Shown one piece after another: positions 41,566-53,071 of a stretch of DNA of 64,000 nt; positions within the stretch are counted from its first letter, which is position 1, and each line of letters begins with the position of its first letter. The translations under genes and the position numbers were made by a program. The stretch lies in contig OX393549.1 of the NCBI GenBank assembly GCA_947650365.1, positions 89,057,556-89,121,555 of the forward strand, read 5' to 3'. The notes under the pieces were generated by a model, which was not told the origin of the DNA, made no database searches, and saw only the letters and a program-made list of their open reading frames with translations. Source of the DNA: Chamaelirium japonicum. Taxonomy: Eukaryota; Streptophyta; Magnoliopsida; Liliales; Melanthiaceae.

Positions 41566-42639
41566 TGGGCGAGCTTATCAACCTAAAGCGACACTCCTCC
41601 AAGTACATCCCGAATCACTCGGCTGACATCCATGGTCAGGACTCAACCATCACCTTCTCCAACTTGGGGTTAAGGATCAGATCAATACAAAACCGATGCC
41701 TTCCGCAATCGACCCTCTTCCTGGGATCTGCTCGGTGAATCATTGCAAACGGGAAGCTAAGTATTAGATCGACAACCAAACTTGAGAGTGATCATCTTCA
41801 GCAACATCAACTCAAGCGTGGTCGCAAGCTACGAGTAAGCAGTAGACTGCCCCTATTTTGGTTGGCCCTTGGCAGGGGGTTGGCAGGAGCTATGGTCGAA
41901 CTCGGATAACGGGTCGGCAAACGAAACTTCAGTCGACTCTGGGTAGGGGTTGGCAGGTTCTTTCCAACACTCGTCAAACCGTCTCGACATCGATGAACCA
42001 GTTTTGCACCGTAGAGTTCCAATCAGCTAGGTTAGCACCTACCTAGCTGGGAGGGGGTAACTGTGGGTGCAAAATCTGACTAACGCCCGACATTGGGACC
42101 CGCCAACCCTATCTGGGGCCCACAAAGATGATAGGGGGACCCACCAGCCCTGCTTGGGGCCCATGAAGACTATCTAGGTTCTGGTAAATCCCTTCCGGAT
42201 ATTTACCAAAACCCTAGATATTCCCAAAATTCTATAAATAGCATATCATGTAAGTAATTCAGATCGGAATTCATTATTTTCAATTCTACTTTCTGTTTTC
42301 CTGAGCTTCTTGAGCCTTCTATTTTCCAAAGCTCCTCGAGCTTTTTGTTTTCCAGAGCTCCTTGAGCCTTTTGGTAATCAGACTCTAGTCAAGCCTATTT
42401 CAGAGTTAGTGGATTCAAAGGTTGCGTCTTACCGCACAGAAACGTAGGTTTTGACCGAACTTCGTCACCACATCCTGTGTCAACTCTCTCTTTCTCTATT
42501 TCTCTTTCTACTCAACAGTGTCTATGTGACAGCTCAGTAGACGATAGCTCAGTACTCTACAGTGCACCACACAAATTAAACCATCAATCGATTGTTGGAG
42601 GAAAACCGTACAACGACCGTAATTTTCCCCCACATAGCA

Positions 42640-43146
42640 CATGTCTCGAGGTGAGGAGACCTTGAAGAAAGCAAATTGGGTGAGTGCCCGATTGTGAAAG
42701 ATCGAGCCCCTTTTGGCCATCTTGGTTATGGTACATGAGTGTATGGATTGACCTGGTCTCATATGAGAATTAAAGACCCAATAGTAAAGTAGCAAGTCGA
42801 GGGTCTAAATCAAACTTGGGGTTTTCACTTGTTCTCCTCCCTTCTCTTTTTTTTTTTGCTTAGTTCTTTTATGATATTGCCACACACAAGCACATATGAA
42901 CCCACCACAAAGGCGAGAGATAAACTAGCCACACAGACAGAAGGAAGCCCATGGGATTCGATTACACGACCTGCGGGATGAGGGGCTAGTCCCTTGCCAC
43001 TGGAATGCGACCTCGATCGCGTTAGGCTAGGCTAATTATATTGATGCTACTTATTTATGGCGTCTTATTTTAGTTATCAATCCTAATATCTGAGCCAGTA
43101 TTTGGTCGTTATGCGCTTCATCTTTCAAGCACATGTGCCTGCATGA
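42640..43146. other. No feature recognised
   Basis: Non-coding spacer between the LTR element and the second MULE MITE. It contains a T run at about 42848-42858. Confidence 0.4.
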
Positions 43147-43155
43147 ATCTTATTA

Positions 43156-43336
43156 GAGCAATGCTATTCAGCCCGAAGGTTTTACCGATTCCGCTCAGCC
43201 CGATTGACATGGCAGCGTGCAACCGGTGGAGTAAAAGACTTAAATGTCACTGGTGGGTTTCAGCCATCAGTTGCACACTGCCATGTCATTGGGGCCGCCG
43301 AAATCGGAAAAACCTTCGGGCTGAGTAGCATTTCTC
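43156..43336. mobile_element. MULE-type MITE, copy 2 (181 bp)
   Basis: The same length and layout as copy 1 at 2934-3114, starting GAGCAATGCTATTCAGCC and ending GGGCTGAGTAGCATTTCTC. It is flanked by a perfect 9-bp duplication, ATCTTATTA (43147-43155 and 43337-43345). The 9-bp duplication and long inverted ends fit a Mutator-like MITE. Confidence 0.93.
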
Positions 43337-43345
43337 ATCTTATTA

Positions 43346-44490
43346 GAGACCCACACTCATCCAAGCAATTGGCAGGCCCATGACTCGGCCAATATTGGGC
43401 CTAGATTCGCATCCACCTACTAAACTGTAAGTCATTGTGCCATTAAAGCCCACCTCTATGTCCAGCTATAGGTGGGCTTTATCAGACATAATACTTCAAA
43501 TCCTATGGGTTCGACTCCTCTCCAGTAGGGAGGGCAACTCGTGCGGATTGAGGGATCAACCTAGGTCCAACCCGAGCGGTCGATCCTCTGGCGAAGCCCA
43601 ACCTAACCCAACCCAAGACCGGGTTAAACTTTTCTGGCCTAAGCCCAACCAAGGTTGGGCTGGTCGGGTTGTGCAGGCAGATTGGCCGATTTTACCATGT
43701 TAGAATAGACGAGGAAAAAAAAAAAAAATCAATTTATAACATACCATTTGCCAACGTGCAACGTATAAATCCGCTCTTTGCATTCTTATATTGGTGACAG
43801 TCGACCGTTGAATGAATAAATGCTCATCTAATGGTGACCATTAGAAGCAAGATAAAAGAAAAACACTTATCAAAGTTTCATTATAACGTAACCACAGCTT
43901 GTATTCAATAGAGGATCCAACAGATGGATTTTGATTACACGGTCTCTACTCAACATTATATAATATAAGGGGAGTTGGTGAAAAACCCTTTTTAGAGATC
44001 ATTTTTGAGCAGCAGTCCCGACCATCTTTTCATTTGAGCTGAACCCCCTGTGGATGAAAATGCCCCTCCTCCTCTTTCGAATTTATATTTCCTACCCACC
44101 CTCTTTCCCTCCCTCGGACCTAACCGACCCCCCCCCCCCCCCCCCCCCCGGCAAGTTTATATGGGTCGTGTCGGGTCGGGTTGGATCAACAGAACCCATG
44201 TAAACTTGCCGGGTTGGGTCAAGACAAGTCAGATTGGGCCGGGTAGGCTCGGGTTGGTTTGGGTTGGCTCGGGTCGGGTTGGGTTGACACGACCATTTGG
44301 TAAACGGGTCAAGTCGGGTCAATCGGGTTATAAGTACAAACCCGAACCCGACCCATTAAATAAACGGGTCAATCGGGTCGACCTGTTTATGACCCGAACC
44401 CGTTTAGGCCAAACCCAAACCCGCTAACTTCGGGTCGGGTTCGGGTCGGGTTGGCGGGTCGGGTCAAGGATTGCCACCCTTAATCTCCCC
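43346..44490. other. Non-coding DNA with CCCAACC and GGGTCGGGTT composition repeats
   Basis: No gene. Positions 43590-43690 are rich in cccaac/ggttggg words. A C run of about 19 lies at 44131-44149. Positions 44160-44480 are a dense field of gggtcgggtt/aacccgac words ending in ggattgccacccttaa, which resembles one terminus of hAT-like MITEs. The other terminus was not found. Confidence 0.5.
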
Positions 44491-44492
44491 TA

Positions 44493-44670
44493 CATGGTCT
44501 CTCCACTACTGGTCACTAGAGGCCGATGGGCACCCTGTGATACGGGAAGAATCCCAGCCATCCGTGGGAGTGATGGTGGAGTGCAGCGTCCAGACATAAA
44601 GGATGGCTGGGATTATTCCCGTGCCAAGTGGTGCCCATGTGGCCTCTTGCGACCGTACTAATGAGACATG
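44493..44670. mobile_element. Foldback element of ~178 bp
   Basis: The two halves are inverted copies. The left half has AGAGGCCGATGGGCACC and GAATCCCAGCCATCC. The right half has their counterparts ggatggctgggatta and ggtgcccatgtggcctct. Pairing continues outward to the catgg/ccatg words at the borders. No target duplication is clear. Confidence 0.65.
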
Positions 44671-45711
44671 GCCCTGGCCCAGTCCCGGGCCCAGGCCCAG
44701 GCCCACAGACCCTACAGCATACCCAACCTTAGCAAGATATTCATACTTGGAAAGCCCAATAAGTTGACCACAGCCTATCAGCCTAGCGCGCCCACCAAAT
44801 AACATGACCCAATACGGTTGTATCCCAGTAGTTAACCCCACATTCTGCCTCACGGGCGAGGATTGAATTTTGGGTTTATCTTACACCATATGGTGTATAA
44901 ATATCATGGTGCATCTGTGGGTAGAAACAATGCTCGGTCTTTTGCGAGAAAAAAAAATACTTTGCGCTCCTGCAGCTGTCAGGCTACGAATTGTGATCTC
45001 TGTTATGCAATGGTACTTACAAATGTAGCTTTAATCTGGACAGGTGCGTCCTCTTCAAAGAAAAAAACATTATATGATCCTGTCAGATATTTATTTTTCT
45101 TTATTTTTTCTCTTGTGCATTTGTTTGTGTGTCTCTGTCTTTATTACATAACTTCCATTGGTATATGAAGTAGTTTTCAATTGGATTTGATCTTGTTGGA
45201 TTTGAACTCGGTAGTTCTACAATTGTTATTTGATTCATGTCCTACAATTCTTATCTGATTTGGAATTAAACCAACCCAAGGTTTTGTTGGAAAACCCTCA
45301 TATTTTCGTTTTTTTGTGTAAGAAAATGAAGAACAAAAGAAATACAAGTGCAATCACAACACGACGAAAGTCGAACCAAACCAACAAGGCAAAGGAGACA
45401 AACTCTGAATATTTTCCACTATGTAAAATGATGGGATTACAATGACCTCCTCTCTATATAACACTAGAGGTTTTCTCACATCAATAAACCATCGTCTAGT
45501 CCTCTACGGAATAGGGGTATGCTTGAAGGCGTGAAAGGTGGCGGTGCAAGGAGAGAGCACGGCGCACTTCGATACTATCATGTGTATGTTTTTTTTTTTA
45601 GTTTAGAGTCCTAGGGACCCTCTTTCTTTATAACCAGTTATTCCTTTAATAATCTGGTAGGGGTCAAGACTGATCCCTCCCCTCCCCAGGATTTCTCAAA
45701 AAAAAAACAAA
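44671..45711. other. No gene recognised
   Basis: Short frames only. Between 45230 and 45700 there are AT-rich stretches with A- and T-runs. Nothing is assigned. Confidence 0.4.
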
Positions 45712-47771
45712 GGGTGCGTTTGACATTGGTTTTGAAATTTTAGGTTTTGATTTTAGAATACCAGGAACTAGTTTTATGCAAAACCAGTTTTAGCTTATCG
45801 AAAACCGGTTCTAGAATTATCAATATTTGAGCATTTGGCAATAAAACTAGTTTTGAGCCTAAAACTAGTTTTGCAGTTATTTTTCTAAAATGTTCTCTCC
45901 AATATTTTCTCTCTACGATATTTTCACTTTCTACAATATTTTCTCTCCAACATTATCTCTATGATATTTTCTCTCTATAATATTTTCACTTCTTACTACG
46001 TCATTTTCTATATAAAATACTCTCATTCTATAATATTTTATCTCTCTACAATATTTTCTCTCTAAAATATACTCATTCTATAATATTTTCTCTCTCTAAA
46101 ATATTCTCTTGCTACAAGATTTTCTCTTTCTAAAAATATTCTCTCCATAACACTTTCTCCAATATTTTCTCTATGCAATATTATTTCTCCTCTCTCTACC
46201 CCATTTTTTCTCTCTATGATATTTTCTCTCTATAATATTTTCTCTCATTCAGTTTCTTTTTAAATATTTGCTCTTTAAAATATTTTGTTTTTACAATATT
46301 TTCTCTCTCTAAAATATTTTTTTGTACAATATTTTCTCTCTCTATAATATTCTCTTTCTACAATATTTTTTCTTTATAAAATATTATCTTTCTATAATAT
46401 TTTTTCTATCTGTAATATCTTCGATCTCTTTCAACAATATTTTTTTTCTATACCATTTTTTCTCTATGATATTTTCTCTGTATAATATTTTTTTCTCTTT
46501 ATGTCATTTTCTCTCACTATAATATTTTCTCTTTCTAAAATATTCTCTCTCTATAATATTTTCTTTCTCTAAAATATTCTCTTTCTATAAAATTTTCTCT
46601 CTAAAATATCATATTCTACAATATTTTCTCTCTACAATATTTCTCTTTCTAAAATATTCTCTTTGTATACTATTTTCTCTCTCTAAAATATTCTTTATAT
46701 AATATTTTCTCTCTTGAATATTTTCTCTCTCTATGATATCTTCTCTCTATAATTAATATTTTTCTCCCCTCTACGTTATTTCTCTCTCTATAATATTTCT
46801 TTTCTAAATTTTACTCTCTATAATATATTCTCTCTTTAAAATATTCTTTTTCTATAATATTTTATCTCTATAAACTATTCTCTTTCTACAATATTTTCTC
46901 TCTCTACAATATTTTTTCTTTCTAAAATATTCTCTCTCTATAATATTTTCTCTCTCTAAAATATCACATTTCTACAAAGTTTCCGCTCTATAACATTTCT
47001 CTCTCTAAAATATCCTCTTTTTATAATATTTTCTCACTCTAAATATTATATTTCTATTATATTTTCTCTCTCTATGATTTCTTCTCTCTCTATTATTAAT
47101 ATTTTTCTCCTCTCTATATTTTTTTCTCTCTCTATAATATTTTCTATCTAAACTACTCTCTATAACATATTCTTTCTCTAAAATATTATCTTTCTATAAT
47201 ATTTTCTCTCTCTAAAATATTCTCCTTCTATAACATTTTCTCTCAAAATAATATTTTCTTTTTCTATAATATTTTCTCTCTCTATAATATTTCCTCTCTA
47301 TAATATTTTTTATCGTCAATACTTTCTCTCACTATATATTTATTTATTTAATACTCTCTATCTATATTCTTCTCTTTAGAATTTTCTCTTTATAGTATTT
47401 TTAAATCTATCATATATTTTCTCTAAAGTATTCTCTCTATAATAATTTTCTCTCTCTACAATATGATATGTATATATTCTCCCGGTTTTACTTTTTTCTC
47501 TTTACAATAGTTTCTTTCTACAACATATATGTTATTCACAATAATTTTTTTTAATTATTGTTTTGCCTTCTTACCTTAAGAACCCAAAAGAAGAACCTAA
47601 AAGCAGAAAATTTATGCTTTTAGGTTTTAATGATTTTCTGGTTTTGGTTTTGGAAAACCAATTTTCTAATCGAATCCCAAACGCACTAAAATCTTATACC
47701 AAAATCAGTTTGGCAAGCGGAACTAGTTTTGACGCAAAACTAGGCCTCCAAAACCAATGCCAAACACACCC
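45712..47771. mobile_element. PIF/Tourist-like element filled with a pyrimidine-rich array
   Basis: The ends read GGGTGCGTTTGACATTGG on the left and the reverse complement of GGGTGTGTTTGGCATTGG on the right, followed on both sides by inner inverted pairs such as aaactagttttg. A 3-bp AAA flanks both ends (45709-45711 and 47772-47774). The interior from about 45890 to 47530 is one long degenerate array. The terminal sequence is typical of Tourist/PIF MITEs, but AAA is not their usual TTA/TAA target, so the class is tentative. Confidence 0.65.
45890..47530. repeat. Degenerate TCTCTATAATATTTTC array, 1.6 kb
   Basis: About 100 imperfect units of 15-18 bp alternate TCTCTCT with ATAATATTTTC or AAAATATTC words. 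The array is strongly strand-asymmetric (pyrimidine-rich on the plus strand). It is non-coding and confined to the interior of the inverted-end element at 45712-47771. Confidence 0.95.
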
Positions 47772-47774
47772 AAA

Positions 47775-48112
47775 GTCACCAATAGTGGGAAACAACAATG
47801 GAAGAGTCTAGAACTCTCTTACCAACGGGAACACCAAGTGAATGAGACCGAATGGGTGGATTTGATGCTCATGAACCTAGAACCGAAAATCCCTTTGCTA
47901 GACACCAAGATTCTTCAGTCTCCAACTTGTAAAAATTTTACCAAGAAAATCTCAAACGATCCGATGAATACATCTAGACCAGATCGACAATAACCAGAAG
48001 CGATGAAATGTTTACCTCCCATAAACGATTGCAAGATCCCTACGTTGAATTTCTCCTTTTATCATGGATGAAGATGAAGCTGGTTCCTCATACCCAAACA
48101 AGGAGAGAGAGA

Positions 48113-48145
<33 letters not shown>

Positions 48146-48287
48146 TGTGAGAGAGAGAGAGAGATGTTTCTTATTTAGTCCTTGGTTGAAGGATCCCCAA
48201 TAGATGGTAGAGGCATCTATTTATAACCAAATTAGGATACCTCCTCTAAACCCTAATTCTTTAGTCTAATTCATCCACCCATAGGAT
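47775..48287. other. Spacer left of Copia B; (GA)n tract
   Basis: No gene was confirmed. An imperfect (GA)n microsatellite lies at about 48101-48163. Confidence 0.5.
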
Positions 48288-48292
48288 TAGTT

Positions 48293-50242
48293 GTTGTAGC
48301 TCGTGTGTCCTGATCGTGGATTTTCTGTATTAACATTAATAAGAATGCATTTGGTTATTGCTTTAATTAGAATACTACTATGGTATATGTTAATATACAT
48401 ATAATAAAGGACCCTAGGGAACACAGTAGGCCACTGTGGCGCATGGTGGATCCATGCTTGGGAGACCCAGTGGACCAGTTATGTATAGACCTAGAACTAG
48501 TTCACAGCTTAGGTGATGCTGGTCGCTTCACCGAGAACAAGTTGTTGGCAGGTAGAGGATGTGGTGAAGTCTCCACCACGGGAACGTGGGATTCCCATTC
48601 ACCTGACCAAGCACGATGATCATGTTGAACAGGAACCAAGACGGTGCACAGTTCAGTGATTCAGACACTGGTGCATAAACTGTCTTACTACTATAGATAA
48701 TCTGTCCTTAACGCTGAGTGACCATATACACTGGGCCAACCAGTTGTGTGATACTTTGATGTGCCAACGTGTGCAGACCTTCCATAGTTCAATACCACGG
48801 TACGTTGGGTTACCCGGCTGGCGCTTGAGTGACATGTAATCCCTACAGGTTATCCGACGTCCAATGTTAGATGGGTGCGTTTTGATGAGTCAATTTGTCC
48901 ACACAGTTAACCCAGGCCTAGTGGTTGTCAGTATGACTGACGATGTTCCGGATGCTAGGCATAGCACCGGAAGGTGTGTGATGTTATAGATGACAAGTCA
49001 TTAAACCCTAGTCAGATGATTGATCAGGATCTGACGGTGCTCCCCACCGCCCGAGTCGTATCATGGCATCAGTAATAGGAGGGACTGAGGATTATCGGAG
49101 TATAGTAGAGAACAGGGTTACGAGGGAGTAACATAAGTTTAGGAATACTAGAGTTCAACTCGCGTCACACTCTGGGCGGCTGCGCGGGTTAATCGGATTA
49201 GGGCTGATTAACAAAACTTTCGGATTGTCACCGGAACAGTTAATCAGGGATCCGGTTGGAGCTAGAGATCCTGAACCCTGAAGGTTCCACCCTGTCGTTG
49301 CGTATAGGAATTGTTCTCCGACCTGGTTGGATACGTTGGATGCGAAGTAGCGCGATGGAGCGCAAGCCCGGAGCCTAAGAACCTAATTCACATGTGTTAG
49401 GGGCCATAGTGGTATTTTGGTAAATACTGAAATATGGTTCAGAACATATTGAATATGGATCTTCGAATGAGCGAAATAATTCCAGGAGCTCATAGGCCCT
49501 GACGGAACTCGATTCCGAGTAGCGCACCTCACTCAGTCTCTCTTTCAGTTTTTCACTTTTCGTGAAGAGCGTTTTCGTCCAGGCTTCACGATAGACACTT
49601 AAAAACCCTAAAAACCGCCCCCTCTCATCCCTATCTACTAGGGGCCGGCCCTTGCTTGCTTGGAGCACTAGGAGACTAGCCCTATAAGAGGTAAAGAGAG
49701 GGAGGGGCTGGCCCTTGCTCTCCCCCTCTCCTAATACCCGAACTCCCTCCCCTCTCTCCCTCTCTAAGGTTTCGGCCAAGGAAGAAAGAGGAAGAAGAAG
49801 GAAGAAGAAGGAGGAAGGAAGGAGAAGGAAGAAGAGAGAAAGAGAAGGAGGAGATCTACCGGTACGTCGTCGTCTTCGCAACGAATTCCTCCGTCGGCTC
49901 ATAGTCCTTGCACTTAGAGACGGGACTTCGAGGATTCCTCAATTCGCAAAGGACAAGGTGCTATCCGACAGCTTCCCTTACGATTCAAGTGTGGTTCTTC
50001 ATCGTTCTGTTCTCTCCGGATCATAGATCCAAAAGGTATAATGATTCTAAATACCTAACTAGATGCATACATATCTTTCGTAGATCATAGTATGCCTCTA
50101 GGGTGTCCGCACATATGCTAAGATCATAAATTTGCATGTAGATTGTTGTGTAGAATCAATTATAATAAAACATACACCGTATGATCTTCGGATCTATCTT
50201 TTGCTTCCGCTGTGACTCTGATAAGCGGATCCAATTCCAACA
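48293..50242 (+). repeat. 5' LTR of Copia B (1950 bp)
   Basis: It starts TGTTGTAGCTCG and ends AATTCCAACA, followed at 50243 by the primer-binding site. It has the same length as the 3' LTR at 56156-58105, with scattered substitutions. Confidence 0.96.
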
Positions 50243-50243
50243 A

Positions 50244-50256
50244 TTGGTATCAGAGC
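50244..50256 (+). promoter_or_regulatory. Primer-binding site of Copia B
   Basis: TTGGTATCAGAGC is complementary to the 3' end of initiator Met tRNA, the usual primer for plant Copia elements. It is one base from the LTR end. Confidence 0.95.
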
Positions 50257-52189
50257 ATGCTTTGGTGTGTGTTTCATGTATGAATTCGTGAAAACATCAT
50301 GTGAATATATGATGGCATATGTTTTCATCGGGGTTCGACGTAGATCATGCATATGGATTGTGCTATGTATCGTCTTTTTGCAGGTGCCGCGCTGAATAGT
50401 AATATGTGATTGCATGCTTCCGGGGGTCGGATCCCAGATTTAATTTTGTATTGATTATTATTATGCCTGTGGTTTTTTAAGGCTCTAGATGGGCGAGGGT
50501 GGAGGTTGACCACCCTCGGTTCCCTGGCCATATTTCTAGGATTGTTTTCTTTTCTTTCTAGCGAAATTGTACACGAACGAGCACTTGCTTGGAGCGTGTT
50601 AGTTTTTCGGTCACAGAAAGAAGGAGATGATGCTACATCCATGGTTCGGGTAAGTGGTGCCATGGCGTGCAAAGACCCGACGAAAGTATGCACGTTGGCG
50701 ATGATGAGAATCATCATCAGAGATCGTGCAGAACGGAAGAGCATGATATCTTGGCTGTGCTATTCAGGTTCAGGGGTCGGACCCTGGACTTGATTCAGTT
50801 TGGATGCTATTTTTGTTGATTCTCTTTTCTTAGTGTTTAGAGAATCCCGATGATAATGTGATTATCTATCTTACTTGTGAGTTTGTCTCTAGATCAGGCT
50901 TAGGGTTAGAACTTAGCTTATGGATTCATCGGTGTCTCTATATGGTTCTAACACGTGCGAATCCGGTGGCTAGTTAAAAGGAAAGGTGGTAACCGCCCTC
51001 GTGGTAGTTCAGGTAGCCAAGTACTGTGCACCGAGATAGACGCATTGTTAGATTTGTTTAGAGATAATTAATGACTCCACAAGAAGTATGATAACCCTAA
51101 TGGGATGCCTTTTCCCCACATGATCCTGGCGACCAAGTTAGGTTAGGATTCCACTAAATGATACCCATCCCTAGTTGACGTTTGATGGTAGTGTGAACTC
51201 ATCATGATTTGGTTATGCCACCATTAGGTTGAGGTCCGACGGAGGTTGTCGAATGTCTCTATTTGGCCAACATCGAAACCTATAATGAGATGAGGTCTAC
51301 TATGACATCAGGCACCAAATTGTGAACGAGGCGTCATTCTAGTGGGAGTCCTTTCCACGTTGACCTTAGGCTAGGCTCCATATCTTAGGATTATGGGCAA
51401 ACTAATGAAGTATTGGGATCCTTGGAATTTATGTAATATGATCCTTGCAAGAAAGGCGAAAGCTGAGTATTCAAGGTAGGGATTATGATATACTAATGAT
51501 TTGCGGGAAGGTTTGTAATCCTAGTAGGAGTGCGGTAGACCAGGGTCTAAGTCTAGGAGGTCGTGACCTTTCTAGATATACATAAAACCTCATAAAGAAG
51601 GGATGTGTAAGAGGTTCCCTCCAAAGGAGAGCCCCTGGCCTCCACAATCAATCGGCTAAGGGTCTGGGTGGGAGGTACGCAGTTCAAAATTCCCACCGGG
51701 TGAGAGCTGTGTTTCCTTCCATACTGGTTCGCCTAGTGGTTTCTTTCGGGACATGGAGGATGCCGGTGGCAGTGGGTGACGGTTTTTTCCTGCACCGCAG
51801 GAGCCTATGAACTCCCTTGCCGACACCACCTAGATTTGTGGAAAGCATCCGAAAGCTTGTGTGAAGCCACCGTTGCTGAGCACGTGGGTCACATAAAGCT
51901 GTCCAAAAGGAGACTGGGAGGTCTTTCAATTTGCCATGGATAATTCTGATGAAGACTGGGTCATAAAAATCCCGTTGGCAGAAGCGGTTGCATGCTCTCA
52001 CCAAGATACTGTCTCCAATTCAAGGCCGATAGTCTCAGTGCTCGAGCCCAGGGAATTTAGATTCCTAGATGTCTCCACTTGAGGTAGTGAAGACATAGCG
52101 GTTGGAGTAAACATTATCTATTTCTAAATTCCATGAAAAAGATTGTAGTAGACCCTAATTTTTGCTTTAAACCATAGTTTACATAAATC
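50257..52189 (+). other. Long untranslated leader of Copia B
   Basis: About 1.9 kb without a sense-strand gene, colinear with the leader of Copia A. An antisense open frame of 106 codons is present at 51684-52004. Confidence 0.85.
51684..52004 (-). other. Antisense ORF in Copia B leader (106 codons)
   Basis: It aligns with the antisense frame of Copia A (25496-25870), sharing KLKDLPVSFW, CDPRAQQRWLHTSF and TTRRTSMEGN. It starts later and stops earlier than in A. Both copies stay open over about 97 codons, but the changes between them are mostly amino-acid changing, so selection is not evident. Confidence 0.4.
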
Positions 52190-53068
52190 ATGACCAAACT
52201 CGACCCCCTTGCCTCCATCCTTAATGATAACAAACTTACGGGACCAAACTACAAGGACTGGAAGCATAACCTGATGCTCGTCCTAAGGGTTGGCAAACAC
52301 ACAATTGCCCTAAATACCCTTCAATCGGCTATGCCGGGACCAAGTGCAACTGAGACCCAGTTGAAGGAATGGAAAGACTGGCTAGATGATGATGAGATAT
52401 GCAAGTGCTACATAGTGGCATCCTTGCAGACCGTTCTTCAGAAGCAAGTCGAAGACATGGCCTTCGCTTCAGACATGATGCTCTATTTAAAGGAAATGTT
52501 CGAGGGTCATAGTCGGGTAACTCGATACTTGACCATCAAGAAATTGGTGTCCATGAAGATGGCAGAGGGGATTTTAGTTCGGGATCATATACTGAAATTG
52601 TTTGGGTATGTGAATGAACTTGGCTCCTTCGATATCATCTTGGATGTAGAGATCCAGACCGACATTTTCCTAGCGTCTCTGTCAGGAACGTTTGAGGGCT
52701 TCGTTACCAACTTCAACCTTAACCGGTTGGAGATGTCTAACGCAGAGCTCCTAGCGGTGCTCCAGGGGGCAGAGGATGTGATGAAGGCAGGAGCCCAATC
52801 CCTGAACGTAGAGCGGAATTCTTCTCTGAAAGCTAAAGGCAAGTTTCAGAAAAGAAAGTCTAAGAAGCCCATGAAGATGGGCCAGGTGCAGTCGCAGGTT
52901 CCTAAGCAGAATGGTCTGGCGAAGCCCAAAGAAAAATATTTCCGATGCGGCAAGAAGGGGCACTGGAAGGGCGACTGCTGCGCGGCTCCCAAGAAGGCTG
53001 AGACAGGTATATCTCAAATCCACATAGTGGAATCCCTTGTAGTATCTAGTTGTTCTTCAGTTTCATAG
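52190..53068 (+). CDS. Copia B gag with zinc-knuckle remnant
   Basis: An open frame of 292 codons starts MTKLDPLASILNDNKLTGPN. It is the UBN2-type gag of plant Copia elements, which packages the RNA in virus-like particles. The zinc knuckle near residues 244-257 reads YFRCGKKGHWKGDC: three of the four ligands (Cys, His, Cys) are present, and the first Cys is Tyr, as in Copia A. A Lys-rich region (KAKGKFQKRKSKKP) precedes it. The frame ends at a TAG where the normal sequence continues with Trp into the protease, so gag is cut off from pol. Confidence 0.9.
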   Translation: MTKLDPLASILNDNKLTGPNYKDWKHNLMLVLRVGKHTIALNTLQSAMPGPSATETQLKEWKDWLDDDEICKCYIVASLQTVLQKQVEDMAFASDMMLYLKEMFEGHSRVTRYLTIKKLVSMKMAEGILVRDHILKLFGYVNELGSFDIILDVEIQTDIFLASLSGTFEGFVTNFNLNRLEMSNAELLAVLQGAEDVMKAGAQSLNVERNSSLKAKGKFQKRKSKKPMKMGQVQSQVPKQNGLAKPKEKYFRCGKKGHWKGDCCAAPKKAETGISQIHIVESLVVSSCSSVS

Positions 53069-53071
53069 ATT

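Larger units (their letters stand above)
39503..42634 (+). mobile_element. Non-autonomous LTR retrotransposon, 3.1 kb
   Basis: LTRs at 39503-40080 (578 bp) and 42062-42634 (573 bp) start TGTGGGTG and end near TTTCCCCCCATA / TTTTCCCCCACA. The primer-binding-like word TTTGACACCATCTGTGGGA (40082-40100) follows the 5' LTR. A purine tract ending in gggaggggg lies before the 3' LTR. The flanks are TAGCG (39498-39502) and TAGCA (42635-42639), a 5-bp duplication with one change. The ~2-kb internal region has no recognisable gag or pol and is largely tandem repeats. Confidence 0.88.

Noticed and set aside
43437-44427. Pro/Asn-rich frames such as those with NPTQ or RVGSG
   Set aside because: They are translations of the gggtcgggtt composition repeats and a C run.
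46322-46522. Membrane-protein-like Phe/Leu/Ile-rich frame
   Set aside because: It is a translation of the pyrimidine-rich array.
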